Origin: Pseudomonadota bacterium
GTDB taxonomy: Bacteria; Pseudomonadota; Gammaproteobacteria; Steroidobacterales; Steroidobacteraceae
DNA: 24,150 nucleotides
Direction: 5' to 3'
Assembly: GCA_023457495.1 (NCBI GenBank)
Contig: JAEWLQ010000056.1
Span: forward strand, 1 to 24,150
Part shown: positions 1-6,626 of the stretch, in pieces
Layout: every line of letters starts with the position of its first letter
Numbering within the stretch: position 1 is the first letter of the stretch
The notes under the pieces: model-generated
What the model saw: the letters and a program-made list of their open reading frames with translations, nothing else
Database searches by the model: none
Told to the model about the DNA's origin: nothing
Translations under genes and position numbers: made by a program

Positions 1-58
1 GGACGTGCGCGAGCTGCTGGCGAAGCAGGTGGGCGCCGTCGCGGGAGTGTTGTCATGA
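1..58 (+). CDS. 3' end of an upstream gene of the GlcNAc PTS operon (partial)
   Basis: Only the last 18 codons are present, entering in frame at base 2 and ending with TGA at 56-58. The tail reads DVRELLAKQVGAVAGVLS. The stop overlaps the nagE start as ATGA, so the two genes are translationally coupled and in one operon. In related bacteria the gene before a nagE without EIIA is often a multidomain PTS phosphotransferase (EIIA-HPr-EI), which would supply the missing phosphoryl donor. A helical tail is compatible with an EI C terminus, but this piece is too short to identify, so the product is inferred from context only. Confidence 0.6.
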   Translation, partial: DVRELLAKQVGAVAGVLS

Positions 59-1836
59 AGAATCTCTTGTCCGGCCTGCAGAAGCTGGGCCGCGCGATGA
101 TGCTGCCGATCGCGGTTCTGCCGGTGGCGGCCTTGTTGCTGCGCCTCGGTCAGCCGGACCTGCTCGACGTTCCCGCCATCGCGGCCGCGGGCGACGCGAT
201 CTTCGCGAACCTCGGCCTGCTGTTCGCGATCGGCATCGCGGTGGGACTGGCGCGCGAGAATCATGGCGCCGCGGGTCTCGCGGGCGTGGTCGCGTTCCTG
301 ATCACGACCAAGGGCGCGGAGCTGTTGCTCGTGGTGCCGCCGGAGGTGACCGCCGGGTCGAGCGGCGCTGCGCTGGACCTGGCCGAAAGGGCATTCCGGG
401 CGAAGGAGCTCGCCAAGCTCAGCGTGCCCGCCGGAATCCTGTGCGGCCTCATCGCCGGCGCGCTCTACAACCGCTACAGCGACGTGCGCCTGCCGGCCTA
501 TCTGGCCTTCTTCGGCGGACGCCGTTTCGTTCCTATCGTCGCGGGCCTCGCGGGCATCGTGCTCGCGCTGTGTTTCGGCTACGGGTTCCCGATCCTCGAG
601 CACGGCATGGACTCGCTGAGCCGCGCCGTGCTCGGCTCCGAATCGATCGGACTGTTCGCGTATGGCGTGTTGAACCGCGCGCTCATCGTCACCGGTCTGC
701 ATCACATCGCCAACAACATGGCGTGGTTCCTCATCGGCGACTTCCCGACGGCAAGCGGTGTCGTCACCGGCGATCTCAAACGATTCTTCGCCGGTGATCC
801 GACCGCCGGTGCGTTCATGAGCGGCTTCTTCCCCGTCATGATGTTCGGGCTGCCCGCGGCCTGCCTCGCGATGTACCAGGCGGCGCGTCCCGAGCGGCGC
901 AAGGCCGTCGGCGGCATGTTGCTGTCGATGGCGTTGACGTCTTTTCTGACGGGTGTCACCGAGCCGATCGAATTCGCGTTCATGTTCCTCGCGCCGTTGC
1001 TGTACGCACTGCACGCGCTCATGACGGGGCTCGCGATGGTGATCATGGACTTCTTCGACGTGAAGCTCGGCTTCGGCTTCTCGGCGGGCCTGTTCGACTA
1101 TGTCCTGAATTTTCCCCTGTCGACCAATCCGCTGCTGCTGATTCCGATCGGTGGGTTCTATTTCGCGCTCTACTACTTCGTGTTCCGCTTCGCCATCACG
1201 CGCTTCAACCTGAAGACACCCGGGCGCGAGGCCGAGGAGGGCGCCGCGGCCGCCGGGAAGCCGATCGATGAAGGCGTGGAGTCCTGGATCCGCGCGCTGG
1301 GTGGCGCCGCGAACATCGCGGCGCTCGATGCCTGCACCACGCGCCTGCGGCTCAACGTGGGCGGTGGCGTCATCGACGAGGCGGCGCTGCGGCGGCTTGG
1401 CGCGCGCGGGCTCGTGCGCCCGTCCGCGAACACCTTGCAGGTCGTCGTCGGTCCGATCGCCGACCAGCTGGCGGATAGTTTGAAGCAGGCGTTGCGCGGC
1501 ACCGAGGCAACCCTGGCCAGCCAGGTTGCAGTGCAACCAGGGCGGGCGAACGAGGAAGGTCCGGGGACGGTTCCCTCAGCCGCGGCTTCCAGAGGGGATG
1601 TTCGGGCCCTGGCTGCCGCATTCGGGGGTAGCGCCAATCTCGCCGGGGTCGAAGTGTTTTCCACGCGGATCGGGGTCACCCTCAAGAACCCGCAGGGCGC
1701 GGACCCCCGGGCCATCCAGACGGCCGGTTTCCGGGGTGCGGTGCGCGTGACGGATGCCCAGTGGCACGTCATCGTGGGCCCCGACTCCGGGACGGTTGCG
1801 GACGAGCTCCGGGCGACCGCGCGGCCTGCCGAATAA
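55..1836 (+). CDS. nagE: PTS N-acetylglucosamine transporter, EIIC-EIIB fusion with a second degenerate EIIB
   Basis: The protein (593 aa) is an inner-membrane permease that imports and phosphorylates N-acetylglucosamine, using phosphate passed from PEP. Residues 1 to about 385 form the EIIC membrane domain of the glucose/GlcNAc family, with the conserved HHIANN segment (about 216-221) and the TEPIEF motif (about 302-307). A linker leads to an EIIB domain at about 408-480 with the phosphorylated cysteine in CTTRLRL (Cys427). A second EIIB-like domain follows at about 513-588, but the matching position is Phe535 (FSTRIGV), so it cannot take phosphate. No EIIA domain is present, unlike E. coli NagE (EIIC-EIIB-EIIA), so EIIA must come from another protein, probably the upstream gene. 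The ATG overlaps the upstream stop. The GlcNAc substrate is assigned from family resemblance; glucose is the main alternative. Confidence 0.88.
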   Translation: MKNLLSGLQKLGRAMMLPIAVLPVAALLLRLGQPDLLDVPAIAAAGDAIFANLGLLFAIGIAVGLARENHGAAGLAGVVAFLITTKGAELLLVVPPEVTAGSSGAALDLAERAFRAKELAKLSVPAGILCGLIAGALYNRYSDVRLPAYLAFFGGRRFVPIVAGLAGIVLALCFGYGFPILEHGMDSLSRAVLGSESIGLFAYGVLNRALIVTGLHHIANNMAWFLIGDFPTASGVVTGDLKRFFAGDPTAGAFMSGFFPVMMFGLPAACLAMYQAARPERRKAVGGMLLSMALTSFLTGVTEPIEFAFMFLAPLLYALHALMTGLAMVIMDFFDVKLGFGFSAGLFDYVLNFPLSTNPLLLIPIGGFYFALYYFVFRFAITRFNLKTPGREAEEGAAAAGKPIDEGVESWIRALGGAANIAALDACTTRLRLNVGGGVIDEAALRRLGARGLVRPSANTLQVVVGPIADQLADSLKQALRGTEATLASQVAVQPGRANEEGPGTVPSAAASRGDVRALAAAFGGSANLAGVEVFSTRIGVTLKNPQGADPRAIQTAGFRGAVRVTDAQWHVIVGPDSGTVADELRATARPAE

Positions 1837-2051
1837 TTCCGTCGGTATGACGAACATCACTTGCGATTCGACTTCGCGATAGGCATCGTGCGCGCCTTGA
1901 TTACCGGGCGCGACGTACATCACCGGGTTCCAGCCGCGGACCTCGCGCCCGTCCAAAAAAAACAATATCAATCAATCATTTTTTAGTTAGCCAACGTGCA
2001 ACCCGGGGGGCGGTTGAAGCGTCTGAGTCCGTGTCGCCAAAGGAAGATCGC
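1837..2051. other. Intergenic region with an AT-rich block before the RND operon
   Basis: About 215 bp separate nagE from the efflux operon. No terminator with a T-run is visible after nagE. Bases 1953-1986 form an AT-rich island in otherwise GC-rich DNA: a run of eight A at 1955-1962, three tandem ATCA units at 1967-1978, and TTTTTTAG just after. This is the likely promoter/operator zone of the RND operon, but no clear -35/-10 pair could be chosen. Read on the minus strand, 1837-1971 gives a protein-like stretch without stops; this may be chance or a gene relic. Confidence 0.4.
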
Positions 2052-3197
2052 GTGATTCTCAACAACAGTAAGTTTCAGAGGCTCGGCCTCTTCTCCGCAT
2101 TGACGATTTCCATCCTGGCCCTGGCCGCGTGCGGCAAGGGAGCCGGGAACACGCCTGCCGGGCAGGAGCTGACCCCGGTGCTGATCTCCCCCGACGACGT
2201 CCTCTCGACCAGCAGCAGCGCGCTCGCATCGGGTCCGTCCATCACGGGTTCCATCCAGCCCGAGCGACGTGCCGACCTGCGGGCCGAAGTGCCGGCCGTC
2301 GTGCTGGCCGTGCTCAAGGAGAACGGCGATCCGGTCAAGCGCGGAGATCTGCTCGTGCGCCTCGACCAGACTTCGATCCGCGACAGCCTGATGTCGGCGC
2401 AGTCCTCGATGAACGCGGCCGACCAGGCGTACGAGCAGGCTGAACGTCAGTACCAGCGCATGTTGAAGCTGCGTGAAACCGGCGTGGTCTCGGCCCAGCA
2501 GGTCGAAGACGTGGAAATCCGCCGCAACACCGCGCAGAGCGACCGCGAGGCCGCGCGCTCGCGCGTGGTGACCGCGCGCCAGCAGCTCGAGCGCACCGAA
2601 GTGCGCGCGCCCTTCGACGGCATCGTCAGCGACCGCCAGGTATCCGCGGGCGACACGCTGCAGATCGGCAAGGAACTGCTCAAGGTCATCGACCCGGGCA
2701 GCCTGCGTTTCGAGGGCTTCATTTCCGCCGACAACATCGGTGAGGTACGCGCCGGCCAGGCGGTCTGGTTCCGCATCCACGGCTTCGGCGAACGCGAGTT
2801 CACCGGCAAGGTGACGCGCGTCAACCCGTCTGCGAACGCGACGACGCGCCAGGTCGAAGTCCTGGTGGGCTTCGACGACGCCGGACAGCAGCCCTACGTG
2901 GCAGGCTTGTACGCGGAAGGTCGCGTGGAAACCCGCAGCGCCTCGAAGCTGGCGCTGCCCAGCGCCGCCGTGGTGCGCGAGGGCGACAAGGCCTTCGCCT
3001 GGGCCATCCGCGACGCCAAGTTGCACAAGGCCGAGCTCACGCTCGGTGAGCGAGATCCGCGTTCCGGCGCCTACGTCGTGAACGCCGGCATCAGCGAGGG
3101 CGAGGATGTGCTGCGGTTTCCAGGCGCGACATTGAAGGAAGGCCAACCCGTCACTTTCGAGAAGGCGAACAAGACCGCCGTGGTCGTCGAGAAGTAA
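2052..3197 (+). CDS. RND efflux periplasmic adaptor (membrane fusion protein), lipoprotein
   Basis: This is the adaptor of a tripartite RND pump; it joins the inner-membrane pump to an outer-membrane channel. GTG at 2052 is preferred over GTG at 2031 because AAAGGAAG (2039-2046) sits 5 bases upstream of it, whereas 2031 has no ribosome site. The resulting 381-aa protein starts with a lipoprotein signal peptide ending in the lipobox LALAAC. Then come the first half of the lipoyl domain (the segment ERRADLRAEVPAVVLAVLK and the GD-VKRGDLLVRLD turn), an alpha-helical hairpin rich in Gln/Glu/Arg, the second lipoyl half (RTEVRAPFDGIVSDRQVSAG), and beta-barrel and membrane-proximal domains. It is followed after 27 bp by the pump gene, so the two form an operon. 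No outer-membrane channel gene lies here. Substrates cannot be read from the sequence. Confidence 0.9.
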   Translation: MILNNSKFQRLGLFSALTISILALAACGKGAGNTPAGQELTPVLISPDDVLSTSSSALASGPSITGSIQPERRADLRAEVPAVVLAVLKENGDPVKRGDLLVRLDQTSIRDSLMSAQSSMNAADQAYEQAERQYQRMLKLRETGVVSAQQVEDVEIRRNTAQSDREAARSRVVTARQQLERTEVRAPFDGIVSDRQVSAGDTLQIGKELLKVIDPGSLRFEGFISADNIGEVRAGQAVWFRIHGFGEREFTGKVTRVNPSANATTRQVEVLVGFDDAGQQPYVAGLYAEGRVETRSASKLALPSAAVVREGDKAFAWAIRDAKLHKAELTLGERDPRSGAYVVNAGISEGEDVLRFPGATLKEGQPVTFEKANKTAVVVEK

Positions 3198-3224
3198 GCG
3201 CGGCCTAACAAGGGAGTCTCCTCG

Positions 3225-6200
3225 ATGTTGCTTTCCAATTTCAGCATCAAGCAGCCGGTCACGACGGTCGCGATCATCATCGTGCTCATGTGCCTGGGGC
3301 TGCTCGCGCTCAAGAACCTGCGCGTCAACCAGATCCCGGACGTCGAACAGCCGGTCATGGTCGTGAGCTTCCCGTACCCGGGCGCCTCGCCCGAGGCCGT
3401 GGAGCGCGACATCATCAATCGCGTCGAGAAGTCGCTGCAGAGCATTCCGCAGGTGTACGAGCTGCAGTCGACGGCCCAGGACGGAAACGGGCAGTTCGTC
3501 ATCATCTTCGACTTCAAGAAGAACATGTCGGAAGCGGGCGACGAAGTGCGCAACGCGATTGCCGCCGTGCGCTACAAGATGCCGATCGAAATGCGCGAGC
3601 CGGTGCTGTTCCGCATCGATCCGTCGGCGCAGCCGATCATGAATCTCGGCCTGTCCTCCACCAAGCTCTCTCACGCGGAAATCTCGCGGCTCGCCGAGGA
3701 CGTACTCGCCGACCAGTTGCGCGCGATCGACGGCGTCGCGGTGGTCAACGTCGATGGCGCGCTGCGCCGCGAATTGTCCGTGCTGCTGCACGCGCAGAAG
3801 CTGCGCGAGTTCAACGTCTCCGCCTCCGACGTGGTCAATGCGCTGCGCGCGCAGAACACCAATGCCCCGGTCGGCCGGGTCAAGGGCGATCTCGACGAGC
3901 AGCTCATCCGCCTCGTCGGCCGCATCGAACGGCCCGCCGAGTTCAACGACATCGTGATCAAGCGCCTGGGCAACGAGGTCGTGCGCCTCGGTCAGGTCGC
4001 GACCGTCGAGGATGGATTTGCCGAGCCGAGCAGCTACAGCCTGCGCTCGGGCAGTCCGAACGTGGGTCTTTCGGTGATCCGCCAGCGCGAGGCGAGCACG
4101 GTGACCGTGGCCGAGCGCATCCGCGACGAGGTGAAGAAGATCAACGAGACGCTGCCGGAAGGCACGCACCTGGAGGTCACGCGCGACGGCGGCGAGGAAG
4201 CCTCCAGCAATCTCTACAACGTGATCCACGCGCTGATCTTCGGCGCCGGCCTCACCATCTTCGTGGTGTACGCGTTCCTGAATTCCTGGCGTTCGACGCT
4301 GATCACCGGACTGTCGCTGCCGACCTCGGCGATCGCCGCGTTCATCGCCGTGTGGCTGTGCGGCTTCACGCTGAACTTCATGACGCTGCTGGGCCTGTCG
4401 CTCGCGATCGGCGTGCTCATCGACGACGCGATCGTCGTGCGAGAAAACATCGTGCGGCACATGGAGCGCGGCGAGGATCGCGTGACCGCGGCGCGTAATG
4501 GCACCGCGGAGATCGGCCTTGCCGTCACCGCGACCACGTTGTCCATCGTCGCGGTGTTCGTACCCGTCGCCTTCATGGGCGGCGGCGCAGGCGAGTGGTT
4601 CCGGCCGTTCGCGGTGACGGTGGCGGCTTCGGTGCTCGTCAGCCTCTTCATCTCGTTCACGCTGGACCCGATGCTGTCGGCCTACTGGGGCGATCCGCCG
4701 GGACACGCGCAGCGCGAGCGCCGCGGCCTCGAAAAGTATTTCGCCAGGTTCAACGTCTGGTTCGACCACCTGGCGGATCGCTACGGAAACGTGATCGCCT
4801 GGGCGCTGCATCATCGCAAGTGGATGGCCTGGGGCGCGGTGTTCCTGTTGCTCGGTTCGTGCTCCTATCAATCCACCTTCGGCGGCAGCGAGTTCCTGCC
4901 CAAGGCCGACAACGGGACGCTCGCCATCGAAGTCCGCACGCCGTCGAGCACCAGCCTCGAATATGCGCGCAACAAGGTGGAGAAGGCCGCGGAGCTCGCG
5001 CGCGCGATGGAGGAGACCAAGAGCACCGACGCGCGCGTCAGCACGACCGGTGGCCGCGTCTGGGTGGACGTGGGCACCAAGACGGAGCGTTCGCGTTCGC
5101 TCGAAGAGCTGGCCGCGGACCTGCGCGGAAAACTCAAGCAGCTCGTCGGCGCCGAATACGTCGTGTTCGACGACTTGAACCAGGGCGTGCGCAAGCCGGT
5201 GCAGATCCAGTTCTACGGCACCGATTCGCGCAAGCTCATGGAGCTCACCAACGAGTTCATGGAAAAGGTCCGGCAGATCCCGGGCGCCGTGGACGTGGGT
5301 CTTTCGGAGCAGGATCCCAAGGACGAGCTGCGCATCGAGATCGATCGCGGCCTCGCCAACCAGCTCGGCATCTCGGTGAACGATGCGGCGCAGACTTTGC
5401 GTGTCGCGTTCGCCGGTGTCGAAGTCGGCGACTGGGTGGATCCCATCGGTCAGTCGCGAGATGTCGCCGTGCGGCTCGCGCCCGAAGATCGCGTGAGCGC
5501 CGAGAACATCGAGCACCTGCCCATCAACGTGACCGGCACGAGCATGATGGTGCCGCTCGAGCAGATCGCGTCGATCACCATGGACAAGGGTCCTGCACGC
5601 ATCCAGCACCTCAATGGCAAGCGCACGGTCACCGTGGCGGCGAACGTGGAGGGCGTCGACGCGGGCAAGGTCACCAAGCAGGCGCAGGAGATCGCGAACG
5701 GCATCGATTTCCCGCAGGGTTATGGAGTCGGCCTCGGCGGCGCATCACGCGACCAGTCGGAGCTGTTCGCCGAGATGTTCACCGCGCTCATCATGGGCAT
5801 CTTCGTGATGTACCTGGTGCTCGTGATGCAGTTCGGCTCGTTCACCGCGCCGCTCGCGATCATGGTCTCGCTGCCGCTGTCGCTGATCGGCGTGGTGCTC
5901 GCGCTGAATCTCACGGGCGGCACGCTCAACCTGATGAGCTTCATCGGCGTGATCATGCTCATGGGACTCGTGGCGAAGAACGCCATCCTGCTGCTCGATT
6001 GCACGCGCGAGGAAGAGAAGCGCGGCATCGATCGCGAGGAGGCGCTCATGCACGCGGGCCGTGTGCGTTTCCGTCCGATCATGATGACCACCTTCGCGCT
6101 GATCGCCGGCATGATGCCGGTGGCCATCGGCATCGGTGAGGGCGGCGAGTTCTACAGCCCGATGGCGGTGGCGATCATCGGCGGCGTCATCACCTCGACG

Positions 6201-6587
6201 CTGCTGACGCTGCTGGTCGTGCCGAGCTTCTACGACAGCATCGAGATCAATCGCGAACGCGCCGGCATCAAATTCAATGCGCGCGCCGCGTACGGCAACA
6301 CGTTCGTCGCGTTCCTGCTGACGCTGTTCGAGACGATCGCGACGATTTTGATGCTGCGATTCCTGTACCGCCTGGCGCGGTGGCTGTTCGGACTGCAGTC
6401 GCCCGGCGAGCATCCCGTGGAGCGCGCCCAACGGCTCGTCGGGTTCGAGGTGCGCGAGGACTACGTCGTGCGGCCGCAGTGGTGGCAGCGTGCGCGCCGT
6501 CCGTACACGCCGAAGCTCGGCGGCGGGAAGCCGAATCCCTATGCGCCGCGGCCCATGCCGGAACCACGGCCGCAGGGCGCGGAATAG
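3225..6587 (+). CDS. RND efflux permease, HAE1 type
   Basis: This is a proton-driven inner-membrane pump of 1120 aa (AcrB has 1049). Typical family features are the N-terminal transmembrane helix followed by QIPDVEQPVMVV, two large periplasmic loops, and TM4 with the proton-relay pair Asp400-Asp401 in GVLIDDAIVVREN. TM10 carries the relay lysine (Lys918 in GLVAKNAILLLD), and TM11-12 end near residue 1006 (VVPSFYDSIE). The protein then continues for about 114 residues. Residues about 1025-1055 form another strongly hydrophobic segment (FVAFLLTLFETIATILMLRF), followed by a basic, proline-rich tail. This is unusual, as family members normally stop soon after TM12. AAGGGAG at 3209-3215 is the ribosome site for the ATG. 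It lies 27 bp after the adaptor gene. A drug, dye or metabolite role is possible; substrate is unknown. Confidence 0.92.
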   Translation: MLLSNFSIKQPVTTVAIIIVLMCLGLLALKNLRVNQIPDVEQPVMVVSFPYPGASPEAVERDIINRVEKSLQSIPQVYELQSTAQDGNGQFVIIFDFKKNMSEAGDEVRNAIAAVRYKMPIEMREPVLFRIDPSAQPIMNLGLSSTKLSHAEISRLAEDVLADQLRAIDGVAVVNVDGALRRELSVLLHAQKLREFNVSASDVVNALRAQNTNAPVGRVKGDLDEQLIRLVGRIERPAEFNDIVIKRLGNEVVRLGQVATVEDGFAEPSSYSLRSGSPNVGLSVIRQREASTVTVAERIRDEVKKINETLPEGTHLEVTRDGGEEASSNLYNVIHALIFGAGLTIFVVYAFLNSWRSTLITGLSLPTSAIAAFIAVWLCGFTLNFMTLLGLSLAIGVLIDDAIVVRENIVRHMERGEDRVTAARNGTAEIGLAVTATTLSIVAVFVPVAFMGGGAGEWFRPFAVTVAASVLVSLFISFTLDPMLSAYWGDPPGHAQRERRGLEKYFARFNVWFDHLADRYGNVIAWALHHRKWMAWGAVFLLLGSCSYQSTFGGSEFLPKADNGTLAIEVRTPSSTSLEYARNKVEKAAELARAMEETKSTDARVSTTGGRVWVDVGTKTERSRSLEELAADLRGKLKQLVGAEYVVFDDLNQGVRKPVQIQFYGTDSRKLMELTNEFMEKVRQIPGAVDVGLSEQDPKDELRIEIDRGLANQLGISVNDAAQTLRVAFAGVEVGDWVDPIGQSRDVAVRLAPEDRVSAENIEHLPINVTGTSMMVPLEQIASITMDKGPARIQHLNGKRTVTVAANVEGVDAGKVTKQAQEIANGIDFPQGYGVGLGGASRDQSELFAEMFTALIMGIFVMYLVLVMQFGSFTAPLAIMVSLPLSLIGVVLALNLTGGTLNLMSFIGVIMLMGLVAKNAILLLDCTREEEKRGIDREEALMHAGRVRFRPIMMTTFALIAGMMPVAIGIGEGGEFYSPMAVAIIGGVITSTLLTLLVVPSFYDSIEINRERAGIKFNARAAYGNTFVAFLLTLFETIATILMLRFLYRLARWLFGLQSPGEHPVERAQRLVGFEVREDYVVRPQWWQRARRPYTPKLGGGKPNPYAPRPMPEPRPQGAE

Positions 6588-6595
6588 AAGCAGAC

Positions 6596-6626
6596 AAGGG
6601 GACCCGAACGGGTCCCCTTCTTCTTC
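6596..6626. terminator. Hairpin terminator between convergent RND pump and lyase genes
   Basis: A perfect 10-bp stem (AAGGGGACCC, 6596-6605; GGGTCCCCTT, 6610-6619) closes a GAAC loop and is followed on the plus strand by CTTCTTC. It lies between the stop codons of two convergent genes and could stop transcription from both sides, though the U-rich tail is better on the plus strand. Confidence 0.75.

Noticed and set aside
1967..1978. Three tandem ATCA units as a repeat array or CRISPR-like element
   Set aside because: Only 12 bases, without spacers or longer repeat units; treated as part of the promoter region.
1983..5609. 1208-codon open frame on the minus strand, opposite the RND operon
   Set aside because: Its protein is a His/Asp/Arg-rich shadow without motifs, has no ribosome site, and lies opposite two clear family members. 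High GC content keeps such frames open.
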